A stretch of 7,177 nucleotides of DNA from Planctomycetota bacterium (GCA_027011425.1 JALUZX010000593.1:1-7177); one strand, 5' to 3'; shown: positions 1 through 6,997, counted from the stretch's first letter. Translations and numbers: made by a program. Notes: generated from the sequence alone by a model not told the origin.

Positions 1-122
1 CTTGCCCTTTTGGGGGCCGGGGAGGGAGGGCTGTGCAATCCGCAGGCCGGGACATTCCCTTCCCCCTGGCGGCAATCCCGGGAAAAGTCGGACCATTCTA
101 CCCAATTCGACGGGGCCTTTCC

Positions 123-151
123 TTGGTGCGTCCCTCCCGTGCCGTTAGAAT
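123..151 (+). promoter_or_regulatory. Candidate sigma-70-type promoter upstream of the symporter gene
   Basis: TTGGTG at 123-128 and TAGAAT at 146-151 are separated by 17 bases. The -10 box matches the TATAAT consensus at five of six positions, while the -35 box keeps only the leading TTG clearly. Transcription would start near 158 and leave an untranslated leader of roughly 70 bases before the symporter start at 227. The rest of 1-226 shows no recognisable gene. Frames are open there simply because the DNA is GC-rich. This is a pattern match only, and promoter rules in the likely host phylum are poorly known. Confidence 0.3.
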
Positions 152-213
152 CCGCCCTTCCCCTGGCTTGGCGGGCCCCAGGCCGCCGTTGGAACCCCCT
201 TCCCACAGGTGAC

Positions 214-218
214 GGGAG
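214..218 (+). promoter_or_regulatory. Ribosome binding site that decides the symporter start
   Basis: GGGAG lies eight bases before the ATG at 227. The alternative in-frame GTG at 209 has no purine-rich stretch at a suitable distance, since the bases before it are C-rich. The ATG at 227 is therefore preferred and gives a protein that begins directly before its first membrane segment. Confidence 0.6.
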
Positions 219-226
219 CTTTCTCC

Positions 227-2269
227 ATGCACATTGGATTCTGGGATGTCCTGGTGTTTCTGGCCTTCGTGGTCAGCGTGGTGAGCATCGGCCTCTGGAA
301 GAGCCGGGAGAAGAAGAAGGACTCCGAGGATTACTTCCTGGCCGGGCGGGGCCTCAAGTGGTGGCTCATCGGTTTCTCGCTCATCGCCGCCAACATCTCT
401 ACGGAGCAGTTTGTGGGGATGTCCGGAAACGCGGCCTGCCACGTGGGGATGGCCATTGCCAGCTACGAGTGGATGGCCGCCATCACGCTTGTGGTAGTGG
501 CCTTCGGCTTTCTCCCCTACTTTCTCCGGCTGGGGATCTTCACGATGCCCGAATTCCTTGAGCACCGGTACAACGCCGGGGCCCGGACCATCATGGCGGC
601 CGCCACTATTTTCATTTACATGGTTCTGCTTGGCGCGGTGACCTACTCGGGGGCCCTGGTCATCCAGACCGTGGCGGCGAGAAACGGCCACTTCGTGAGC
701 CTTGCCTCGGGATCCCTGGCCATCGGGCTCATCGCCATGATCTACGTGGGCGCCGGGGGCTTGAAGGCCTGCGCCTGGGCCGACCTGATCCAGGGAAGCT
801 CGCTGATCCTGGGGGGCGTGGTGGTGATGTATTTCGCCTTCCAGAAACTGGGGCTCGCCACGGAGGCGGCCAAGATCCTGGATCCCGTCTCGGGAGCCGT
901 GGCGGTCCAGCACCTCTCCCCGGGGTCGGGGGCCCTGGAACGGTTCTGGGAGCTGAACCGTGGCAGGCTCAACATGTTCATGCCCTCCTCGGACCCGATC
1001 CTTCCCTGGACGGCACTGCTCCTGGGCTTGTGGATTCCCAACTTCTACTACTGGGGGCTCAACCAATACATCACCCAGAGGACCCTGGGCTCGGCTTCCC
1101 TGGCGGAAGGCCAGAAGGGCATCGTCTTCGCCGCCTTCATGAAACTCATCGTGCCCTTCGCCATCGTCATCCCGGGAATCATCGCCTTCAACCTCTTCGC
1201 AAATGATATGCGCCTGGACAGCGCCGCCGACAACGCCAAGGTGATCGCCAAGTATGTCCATGCCAACCCCAAGACCTCCCTGGTGAAGGTCCTCAGGTCT
1301 CCCAGGCCCGAGGAGGCGGCCTCCTGGAAAGGGAAGGGCATTCTGCTGGCGATCTTCAAGGACAAGAAGGATGTGGCGAAGCTCAGGGCTCTAAAGACCC
1401 GGAACCCGCGGGTCATCCCCATATTGGAGAAGGATTTCCGTGCGAACAAACCCGCCGAATACACCATTTTCGAATCCAAGGACAAGGCGTGGAAGCACGT
1501 TTACCCGGCGCTCGCCAAGGAAATCGACGAATTCAACAGGAAGGTGAGGAAGGCCGCCGAGGCGGCCGGAACGTCGCCGACGATGGAGAGACCCATCGCC
1601 TACAAGTACGACACCGCTTTCGGCCAGCTCCTGGCGAACGTCCTTCCCCAGAAGGTGGGGATCTTCGGGTTTGTCATGGCCGCCCTGCTGGGCGCGGTGG
1701 TGAGTTCGCTCGCGGCCATGCTCAACGCGGCCTCGACGATCTTCACCATGGATATCTACAAGCGCTACATCTCGCCCGGCGCCTCTCAGAAGCGGATCGT
1801 ACTCCTTGGAAGAATTTGCGTGGTGATTTTCACGGGCGTGGCGATCTTCCTCGCCCCTCAACTCGGCAACCCCAAGATCAAGAACAGCATCTTCACCATC
1901 ATCCAGGAGAGCCAGGGATTCATCTCACCGGGTATCCTGGCGGTCTTCGTCTTCGGCCTCCTGGTCCGAAGGGGGCCCGGTTCCGCCGGCGTAGTGGGGC
2001 TCCTCACCAACATCGTCGCCTACGGGGCTCTCATGCTCTTCTGGCCCTCCCTGCAGTTTCTCAACAGGATGGCCGTATGCCTCGGCCTCTGTCTGGCCGT
2101 CATGGCGGTTATTACCCTCCTGAGGCCTCTGCCCGAGCCTGTGGAATTCAAGAAACAGACCACCATCGCTCTCCAGTCCTCCAGGACCGCCCTCGTGGCC
2201 GGGATCTTCGTCGTGGCCGCCACCATCACCCTCTACATCCTCTTCAGCCCCCTGGTCCTGGCCAAGTAG
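227..2269 (+). CDS. Sodium/solute symporter (SSS family), vSGLT-like sugar transporter
   Basis: This 680-residue inner-membrane protein probably imports a sugar with sodium. The first membrane segment is at about residues 5-24. The next region carries ANISTEQFVG and SYEW, matching the vSGLT substrate residues Gln69 and Glu88 (here Q61 and E81). NFYYWGLNQ supplies N272 and the gate tyrosine Y275 (vSGLT Asn260, Tyr263), K306 matches Lys294, and Q560 in IQE matches Gln428. The paired serines S493/S494 match the sodium-site serines of TM8. The vSGLT residue numbers are recalled from the published structure. The protein is longer than vSGLT because the loop at about 325-468 is very hydrophilic and about 117 residues larger. 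The last membrane segments end near the C-terminus (LFSPLVLAK). The retained galactose-contacting residues favour a hexose-type substrate, but the exact sugar is unknown. The next gene starts 128 bases downstream, so an operon with it is doubtful. Confidence 0.93.
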   Translation: MHIGFWDVLVFLAFVVSVVSIGLWKSREKKKDSEDYFLAGRGLKWWLIGFSLIAANISTEQFVGMSGNAACHVGMAIASYEWMAAITLVVVAFGFLPYFLRLGIFTMPEFLEHRYNAGARTIMAAATIFIYMVLLGAVTYSGALVIQTVAARNGHFVSLASGSLAIGLIAMIYVGAGGLKACAWADLIQGSSLILGGVVVMYFAFQKLGLATEAAKILDPVSGAVAVQHLSPGSGALERFWELNRGRLNMFMPSSDPILPWTALLLGLWIPNFYYWGLNQYITQRTLGSASLAEGQKGIVFAAFMKLIVPFAIVIPGIIAFNLFANDMRLDSAADNAKVIAKYVHANPKTSLVKVLRSPRPEEAASWKGKGILLAIFKDKKDVAKLRALKTRNPRVIPILEKDFRANKPAEYTIFESKDKAWKHVYPALAKEIDEFNRKVRKAAEAAGTSPTMERPIAYKYDTAFGQLLANVLPQKVGIFGFVMAALLGAVVSSLAAMLNAASTIFTMDIYKRYISPGASQKRIVLLGRICVVIFTGVAIFLAPQLGNPKIKNSIFTIIQESQGFISPGILAVFVFGLLVRRGPGSAGVVGLLTNIVAYGALMLFWPSLQFLNRMAVCLGLCLAVMAVITLLRPLPEPVEFKKQTTIALQSSRTALVAGIFVVAATITLYILFSPLVLAK

Positions 2270-2372
2270 GGCGGGCGACGGGGCGGAGAAGATGCCGCGT
2301 CGTTGGAAACGCCATCCCGAAGCCGTTTGGGGGGCTGGCCATTTTCCCCTCCCGTTGGTAGATATGGGTAAA

Positions 2373-2386
2373 ACCCTTGGAAGGGT
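2373..2386. repeat. Short inverted repeat just upstream of the MNT start
   Basis: ACCCTT and AAGGGT form a perfect six-base inverted repeat around a two-base GG centre. It ends 11 bases before the ATG at 2398 and overlaps the likely ribosome binding site (GGGTGAGG, 2383-2390). A second GGGT at 2366-2369 can also pair with ACCC at 2373-2376. Toxin-antitoxin operons are often autoregulated from such sites, so an operator is possible, as is a small RNA hairpin that hides the binding site. Chance cannot be excluded for an element this short. The 2270-2397 gap holds no clear promoter or terminator. Confidence 0.35.
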
Positions 2387-2397
2387 GAGGTTTCATC

Positions 2398-2718
2398 ATG
2401 AACAAAAAAGTTCGAGAAGCATTGGGTCGCCTTCGGGAAGGTCTTGCTGAGCTATATTCCGGGAGGCTTAAAGGTGTTTATCTTTTCGGGTCGCACTCCC
2501 GGGGAGATGCCCGTGAGGAATCGGATGTGGACGTGCTGATCGTTCTGGATAAAGTCCGCGACTACAGAAAAGAAATCGAGAATACCAGCAAGTTGGTGGG
2601 GGACTTGTCCCTGGAATACGATTTGTCAATCAGTAGGGTTTTTGTTTCGGAAAAGCGATGGAGGGAAGACATGTCCATGTTCTTCCTGAACGTGCGCGAA
2701 GAGGCCGTCCGGGTATGA
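2398..2718 (+). CDS. MNT-type minimal nucleotidyltransferase, putative antitoxin of a HEPN/MNT pair
   Basis: This 106-residue protein has a short N-terminal helix (2-20) followed by the nucleotidyltransferase signature G31-S32-x10-D43-V44-D45, with GSHSRGDA at its core. D43 and D45 would bind metal, and D75 in LEYDLSIS is a plausible third carboxylate. Size and motif fit the small MNT proteins (PF01909/PF18765 type). Some of these, such as MntA of type VII systems, transfer AMP to the partner HEPN RNase and silence it. The start is supported by GGGTGAGG ending eight bases upstream. The last four bases overlap the HEPN gene as ATGA, so translation is probably coupled. A hand count gives about 49% GC over 2401-2700, lower than the flanking genes, which suggests acquisition by transfer. 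The domain call is firm, but the antitoxin role comes from family knowledge and pairing. Gene symbol left blank because homology to characterised MntA is only at motif level. Confidence 0.88.
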   Translation: MNKKVREALGRLREGLAELYSGRLKGVYLFGSHSRGDAREESDVDVLIVLDKVRDYRKEIENTSKLVGDLSLEYDLSISRVFVSEKRWREDMSMFFLNVREEAVRV

Positions 2719-3098
2719 AGGAGGAGACCCGCAGATTGCTCCAAAAAGCCGAGCGGGCCCTCCGAGCCGCGGAAACCCTTGCCAGGGCCGGTGACGCGGA
2801 GTTTTCGTCGGGGAGGGCTTACTACGCCATGCTCTATACGGCTCAAGCCCTCTTGAGGGAGATGGATCTCCGATACAGGAAACATTCAAGCATTCATGCT
2901 GCTTTCGGCAAACACTTCGCGAAGCCCGAACTGATGGATCGAAAATTCCACCGTTGGCTGCTTGACGCCTTCGACGAGCGCCTTCGGGGGGATTATGACA
3001 CTGAAGTCGACATCGAACCCGAATCGGCGGCCTTGTGGATAGAACGGGCCCGTGAATTCATCCTGGCAGCCCGGCGTTACCTGGAAGAACAAGGTTGA
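2715..3098 (+). CDS. HEPN domain protein, putative RNase toxin partner of the MNT protein
   Basis: This 127-residue, mostly helical protein resembles the PF05168 HEPN group. It has an N-terminal helix rich in Ala, Arg and Glu (6-25) and the typical SSGRAYYAMLYTAQALL segment (31-47). Next come R55-x5-H61 within YRKHSSIHAAFGKHF, then a conserved-looking RLRGDYD (89-95), with a final helix at 102-124. R-x4-6-H is the catalytic signature of HEPN ribonucleases, so RNA cleavage is plausible. In PF05168 members, however, the usual conserved element is a K-x-H stretch and activity varies. The start at 2715 is chosen because its ATGA overlap with the MNT stop is standard for such pairs and because the protein begins at the first HEPN helix. 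An in-frame ATG at 2658 would add 19 residues unlike HEPN that only overlap the MNT gene. Toxicity is inferred. Confidence 0.87.
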   Translation: MKEETRRLLQKAERALRAAETLARAGDAEFSSGRAYYAMLYTAQALLREMDLRYRKHSSIHAAFGKHFAKPELMDRKFHRWLLDAFDERLRGDYDTEVDIEPESAALWIERAREFILAARRYLEEQG

Positions 3099-3176
3099 GG
3101 GTTCTTTGCTGCTCCCTTCCTTCCCTGGAGGATGGTAGGCTTTTTGTCTGTGAGCGCGCGCCAGGAAGCCCCTCCC

Positions 3177-3183
3177 GGAAGGA
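3177..3183 (+). promoter_or_regulatory. Ribosome binding site that decides the URO-D-family start
   Basis: GGAAGGA lies four bases before the ATG at 3188. The open frame extends upstream to 3095, but those 31 codons give a Cys/Ser/Pro-rich stretch unlike the family. The protein from 3188 begins MKPRDRVRAAL, the typical first helix of URO-D superfamily members. Confidence 0.6.
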
Positions 3184-3187
3184 AACC

Positions 3188-4261
3188 ATGAAGCCCAGGG
3201 ATCGCGTCCGGGCGGCCCTCTCCATGGAGGAGACGGACCGGCCCCCCATGCAGGTGAGCTTCACCCCCGAGTTCGCCCAGAGGCTCGCCCGGGAACTCGG
3301 GATCGACATCTCCTCCCACAACCCCCACGGCGGGGGAAACACCTACGTCCTGGAGCGGGCCCTGGGGGAGGACATGCTGCTCACCTCCGTGGGCTGGGTG
3401 AACTCCTACTGCCACGAAGGCGGGGAGTATACCGACGAATGGGGCGTGCGCTGGATCGCCGCGCCCTATGAGACCCCCTTCGGCAAGGGCCACTACATGG
3501 AGATCGACGGCCACCCCCTGGCCGAGGACTCGGCCCTGGAGACCTACGTCCCTCCCGACCCGGGCCGGCCGGAACTCTACGACGAGGCGGCCCGTGTGAT
3601 CCGGGAATACGGGGAGGAGTACTGGATCGTGGGCGTGGCGGTCTGCACCATCTGGGAGACGGCCTGGGCGCTCCGGGGGCTCAGCAGGATGCTCATGGAC
3701 CTGGTGGAGAACCCCGGCCTTGCCGAGCGGATCCTGGACATCCCTTACAACTACCACCTCGTTACGGCCACGAGGCTCGCCTCCATGGGGGTGGACATGA
3801 TCTGGCTCGGCGACGACATGGGGGAGCAGAACCGGATGATGATCTCCCCCCGGCTCTGGAGAAAATATTTCAAGCCCCGGATGGCCGAACTCATCCGCCG
3901 GATCAAGGAGGCCAACCCGGAGATCAAGGTGGCCTACCACTCGGACGGAAACATCGAGCCCATCATCCCCGAACTCATCGACATCGGCCTGGACGTGCTC
4001 AACCCGGTCCAGCCGGGATCCATGGACCCGGCCGGGCTGAAACGTCTCTACGGGGACAGGCTCTGTTTCTGGGGATCCATCGACGAACAGTATACCCTTC
4101 CTTTCGGAACGCCCGAGGAAGTGCGCGCCGAGGTGAAGGAGAGGATCCGCACCCTGGGAAAGGGAGGAGGGCTCATCATCGGGCCCACCCACCACGTCCA
4201 GCTCGACACTCCCATGGAAAACTTCTGGGCCATGATCCGGGCGATCAAGGGGGAGATATAA
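3188..4261 (+). CDS. Uroporphyrinogen decarboxylase superfamily protein (URO-D-like, not HemE)
   Basis: This 357-residue cytoplasmic protein has the length and layout of PF01208. It starts with the helix RDRVRAALSMEETDRPP (4-20). A central segment around WLGDDMGEQNRMMISPRLW marks the barrel, followed by H251-S-D-G254 with NIEPIIPELIDIGLDVLNP, and near the end GPTHH (H335/H336) with LDTPMENFWAM. True HemE carries an Arg-rich RQAGRY motif near the N-terminus for its porphyrin substrate, and this is absent here. Corrinoid methyltransferases of the same fold (MtaA, CmuA) bind zinc through His-x-Cys and a later Cys. Here those positions read HSDG and GPTHH, so a His/Asp-based site is likely. Such HSDG proteins are often multiplied in Planctomycetota and Lentisphaerota and have no firm function. 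Heme synthesis is unlikely, while a methyl transfer or other small-molecule role near sugar uptake is inference. The nearest upstream gene ends 89 bases before it. Confidence 0.9.
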   Translation: MKPRDRVRAALSMEETDRPPMQVSFTPEFAQRLARELGIDISSHNPHGGGNTYVLERALGEDMLLTSVGWVNSYCHEGGEYTDEWGVRWIAAPYETPFGKGHYMEIDGHPLAEDSALETYVPPDPGRPELYDEAARVIREYGEEYWIVGVAVCTIWETAWALRGLSRMLMDLVENPGLAERILDIPYNYHLVTATRLASMGVDMIWLGDDMGEQNRMMISPRLWRKYFKPRMAELIRRIKEANPEIKVAYHSDGNIEPIIPELIDIGLDVLNPVQPGSMDPAGLKRLYGDRLCFWGSIDEQYTLPFGTPEEVRAEVKERIRTLGKGGGLIIGPTHHVQLDTPMENFWAMIRAIKGEI

Positions 4262-4294
4262 CGGCAGCCTCCGCCGGATCCGCGGCCGGGGTCT

Positions 4295-6997
4295 TCACTT
4301 GTCGATGACGTCGCGGGTGTCCTTGGTCTTCTTCACCGGGACTTTGGGGGGCTCGATGGTGGAATGTTGGTCATCCAGGCCCGGGATGCCCACTCTCGGC
4401 GAGCCGGGCCAGCCGCCCCGGCGGAGCACGGCGGACCATATGGACCGGTAGAGCCGGTCCAGGGGCGCCCTTCCTTTGACGTTGATCCAGGCCCTGCCCA
4501 GGCCCCGTTTCCGCCTGGCCGCGAACCGAGGATCGAAGCAGGCCCGGAAATTGTTCCTCAGGATGTTCCCCCTCTCGGCGGGACGCACGCCCACCCCGTC
4601 CAGGATCACCCCGTCCACCCGGAAGACGTTGTCCTCCACGGTGGTGAACTCCACCAGGTCGTCCAGGGCGATCACCGAGGAGGCGGGCATGCCCCGGGAC
4701 TTGTAGACCAGGTTGGCCCGCCAGACGTTCCACCGGCCGCAGCACCAGGCGTAGATGGCTCCGCCCTCGTTGAGGGTGGAGTGGGGCTCCACGATCACGT
4801 TGTGCTGGACCAGGTTGGCATTGGAGTGCAGAAAAGGCTTGACCGTCTCCCGGTCGAACTTGAATTTCCCCTTCCGGATCTTCTCCAGGAGATCCCGGGG
4901 CCAGTCCTCGGTCTTGGGTTCGTAGGCCGTCCAGGGGTCCCATTGTCCCCGGGCGTGGCCGGGCTCCACGTATTCGATCCTGGAGAGGCGGTCCGGGTCG
5001 GCCCCGGTGGTGGAGATGCCGTTGTAGGCCGAGCGCTGGATCAGGTTGTATTCGACCAGGTTGTATCCTGACTGGTAGATCTGCACCCCCGGGGAGTGCC
5101 AGTAGTTGCCCAGGCCGTGGTCGTGGAACCAGTTGAAGGCCACGATGTTGTGGTTGTTGGCGTCGGTGAGGCCCGGGCCGTAACCCTCGAGGAAGATCCC
5201 TCCCGCGCCGGTCCGGCCCACTTCGTTTCCAAGGATCCGGCAGCGGCGGGCGTGGTGGTGGAGGACGATGCCGAAACCGCCGGGATCCAGGATCCTGCAC
5301 CCTTCCACGGCGCAATCCTCGGCGTTGGAGATGTAGATGGCCCCGTCGGGGATCTCCCACTGGCGCCTCAACCAGGAGCGGGGCCACTGGTCCTCGGGAA
5401 GGCGGTCCGTGCAGGAGAGGGTGAGCCCCCGGATCTCCACGAACCGGACTTTGGGGCCTTTTCCTTCTTTTCCTTCCAGGCGGATCAGCTCGTAGAGAAG
5501 AGGCGCCTCGACCACGGCTCCTTCCATCTCCCCTTCGGGGGGCCAGTAGTAGACCCGGCCTTTCGCAGAATCCACGGCCCACTCCCCGGGCTCGTCGAGG
5601 AAACAGAGGGCGTTCTCCAGGCGGTATCCCCTCTCATGGATATTCCGGGAGGGGACGATGTTCTGCATGGTGTCGTTCCAGCGGGCCGTCCCCTTTTCCG
5701 GGTCCACGGACCTGAGGACCCCGTTGGCCATCTTGCCGTACTGGGCCAGGACCAGGACCATCTCGGTGTCGCCGTTGGAGGGGACGTGGGCCAGGAGGCT
5801 CTTGTCCGGGAAGGTGACGAGCTGTCCCTTGGGATCGGGGGGGCCGAAGGTGAACTTCCTGGGCCAGTGCCGCCAGAAGTCGTCGTTGCACGACCGGGAG
5901 CGGACGGCCCGCTTTCCGTCCACGAAGAGGTAGTGGAAGCGCCAACCCTTGGGGATATGGGCATACCAGATTTTGCCCACGGCCTTGGGGGAGAGGGCGG
6001 GGAGTTTTTCCTTCAAGGGTTTCCAGCCCGTGATCCGCCTTCCGCCGGTGAGGACGGGCGTCTCGCCGGGCCAGGCCGCGTAGACCACGGGCTTGTTTCG
6101 CTTCCCGCCGTCTTGGGGTGTGAGCGCCAGGGGGCGGGCCAGGCGGTAGAGGCCGCCCCTAAGAAAGATCCGCGCCCCGCCGGGGGGCAGGCCCTTTTTC
6201 TTTCTCAGGGCCCGCAGGAGGTTTCTCGCCTCCCCGGGGGAAGGGAGGGGATCCGCCCAGGCGCCGGAGGCCCCGGGTTTGCCCCAGGGAGCGACGAAGA
6301 GCTGGAGCGGCCGGGCCCGCCGTCTTTGGCGCCGGGCTTCCAGGGCGGCCAGGACCGATCGGGTCACCTGCCACGCCAGGAGTTCGAATCCCTCCCGCTT
6401 GTAGTGGAACCTGTCCCCCCTTCCCAGGTCCAGGTGCCGGGCGGCCAGGCCGTAGAGGTCGTCCAGGGCGATCCCGTACTCGGCGGCGGCCCGCGCCGCC
6501 AGGGCGTTCCGTTTCACGATGATGGGATCCAGCTCCGGGTCCAGGAGGGTGGGTTTTCCCTTGACCGTGATGGGCGTGGTGGAAGCCCAGACGAGGGCGG
6601 CGCCCGGGGCTCTTTGGCGAAGAAAGAGAAAATACCGGCGCATCAGGTTGTCGTATTGGCCCTTCGGAATCCGGCCTTTGGGCCAGCCGTGGAGGCCGAT
6701 GTTGAAGTGGATCACCTTGTAGGGCCCGCGGGCCAGGACCCGGTCCAGTTCCTTCAGGAGGCCCGCCGAGGCCAGGTGATGCGGGGTGACCCAGGCGTCC
6801 ACGGCGGCCTTTCCCTCCAGCCGGCGGGCCACGCCCCGCCTGTAGCCGTTGCAGATGGAGTCCCCGATCAAAAGGACCCGGGGAAGACCGGGGGGTGCCT
6901 GGGCGGCGGGTTTGAATCCCCAACCCTTCTGGGGGAAGGCGGGACCCGCGGGAAGGGACGGGAATAAAAGGAGGGAGAGCAAAAATACGTTTTTCAT
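4295..6997 (-). CDS. Secreted SGNH/GDSL hydrolase fused to a right-handed beta-helix domain
   Basis: This 900-residue protein opens with a signal peptide (MKNVFLLSLLLFPSLPAGPA, residues 1-20, likely cut after A20). Residues about 38-222 are an SGNH hydrolase. It has GDSICNGY with S47 as nucleophile, G79 and N99 (in HFNIGLHG) as the oxyanion residues, and D195-x-x-H198 completing the triad. Members of this group often remove acetyl groups from polysaccharides. A basic Arg-rich linker follows (222-229). From about 231 comes a cap region with LRGGLYRL and PGETPVLTGG, the usual entry to a parallel beta-helix. PbH1-like turns rich in Asn-x-Ile/Val then run at about 555-820. The second domain may be a glycoside hydrolase (the GH141 type comes to mind) or a lyase, but no catalytic pair can be assigned by eye. 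Alternative starts are ATG at 7018 (7 residues longer) and TTG at 7054. I chose 6997 for the classic signal peptide, with modest certainty. The gene converges on the URO-D gene. Confidence 0.88.
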   Translation of the reverse strand: MKNVFLLSLLLFPSLPAGPAFPQKGWGFKPAAQAPPGLPRVLLIGDSICNGYRRGVARRLEGKAAVDAWVTPHHLASAGLLKELDRVLARGPYKVIHFNIGLHGWPKGRIPKGQYDNLMRRYFLFLRQRAPGAALVWASTTPITVKGKPTLLDPELDPIIVKRNALAARAAAEYGIALDDLYGLAARHLDLGRGDRFHYKREGFELLAWQVTRSVLAALEARRQRRRARPLQLFVAPWGKPGASGAWADPLPSPGEARNLLRALRKKKGLPPGGARIFLRGGLYRLARPLALTPQDGGKRNKPVVYAAWPGETPVLTGGRRITGWKPLKEKLPALSPKAVGKIWYAHIPKGWRFHYLFVDGKRAVRSRSCNDDFWRHWPRKFTFGPPDPKGQLVTFPDKSLLAHVPSNGDTEMVLVLAQYGKMANGVLRSVDPEKGTARWNDTMQNIVPSRNIHERGYRLENALCFLDEPGEWAVDSAKGRVYYWPPEGEMEGAVVEAPLLYELIRLEGKEGKGPKVRFVEIRGLTLSCTDRLPEDQWPRSWLRRQWEIPDGAIYISNAEDCAVEGCRILDPGGFGIVLHHHARRCRILGNEVGRTGAGGIFLEGYGPGLTDANNHNIVAFNWFHDHGLGNYWHSPGVQIYQSGYNLVEYNLIQRSAYNGISTTGADPDRLSRIEYVEPGHARGQWDPWTAYEPKTEDWPRDLLEKIRKGKFKFDRETVKPFLHSNANLVQHNVIVEPHSTLNEGGAIYAWCCGRWNVWRANLVYKSRGMPASSVIALDDLVEFTTVEDNVFRVDGVILDGVGVRPAERGNILRNNFRACFDPRFAARRKRGLGRAWINVKGRAPLDRLYRSIWSAVLRRGGWPGSPRVGIPGLDDQHSTIEPPKVPVKKTKDTRDVIDK

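Noticed and set aside
10..226. A gene entering from the left edge
   Set aside because: More than one plus frame is open for most of this stretch, but the translations are Pro/Arg/Gly-rich without any recognisable C-terminal domain.
98..1261. Long open frame on the minus strand across the symporter N-terminal half
   Set aside because: The translation is rich in His, Gly, Asp and Arg with no domain. It is the antisense shadow of a GC-rich gene with clear membrane segments.
1489..2361. 290-codon open frame on the plus strand overlapping the symporter
   Set aside because: Arg/Pro/His-rich low-complexity protein in the +1 frame of the symporter. No start signal and no family features.
2658..2714. 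Longer N-terminus of the HEPN gene from the ATG at 2658
   Set aside because: The extra 19 residues lie wholly within the MNT gene and do not resemble HEPN. The ATGA overlap at 2715 is the natural start.
3077..4195. 372-codon minus-strand frame opposite the URO-D-like gene
   Set aside because: Composition of His, Gly, Val, Asp and Pro with no motifs. The plus-strand frame has strong family signatures.
3188..4261. Annotation as HemE, the heme-pathway uroporphyrinogen decarboxylase
   Set aside because: The N-terminal Arg-rich substrate motif of HemE is missing, and the HSDG and GPTHH motifs belong to a different branch of the superfamily.
4262..4294. Bidirectional terminator between the convergent genes
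   Set aside because: The gap contains the palindrome CGGATCCG and GC-rich arms but no loop of useful size and no T-run on either strand.
5096..6967. 623-codon plus-strand frame opposite the SGNH/beta-helix gene
   Set aside because: Gly/Pro/Val-rich shadow caused by high third-position GC. The minus-strand frame has a signal peptide, an SGNH triad and beta-helix turns.
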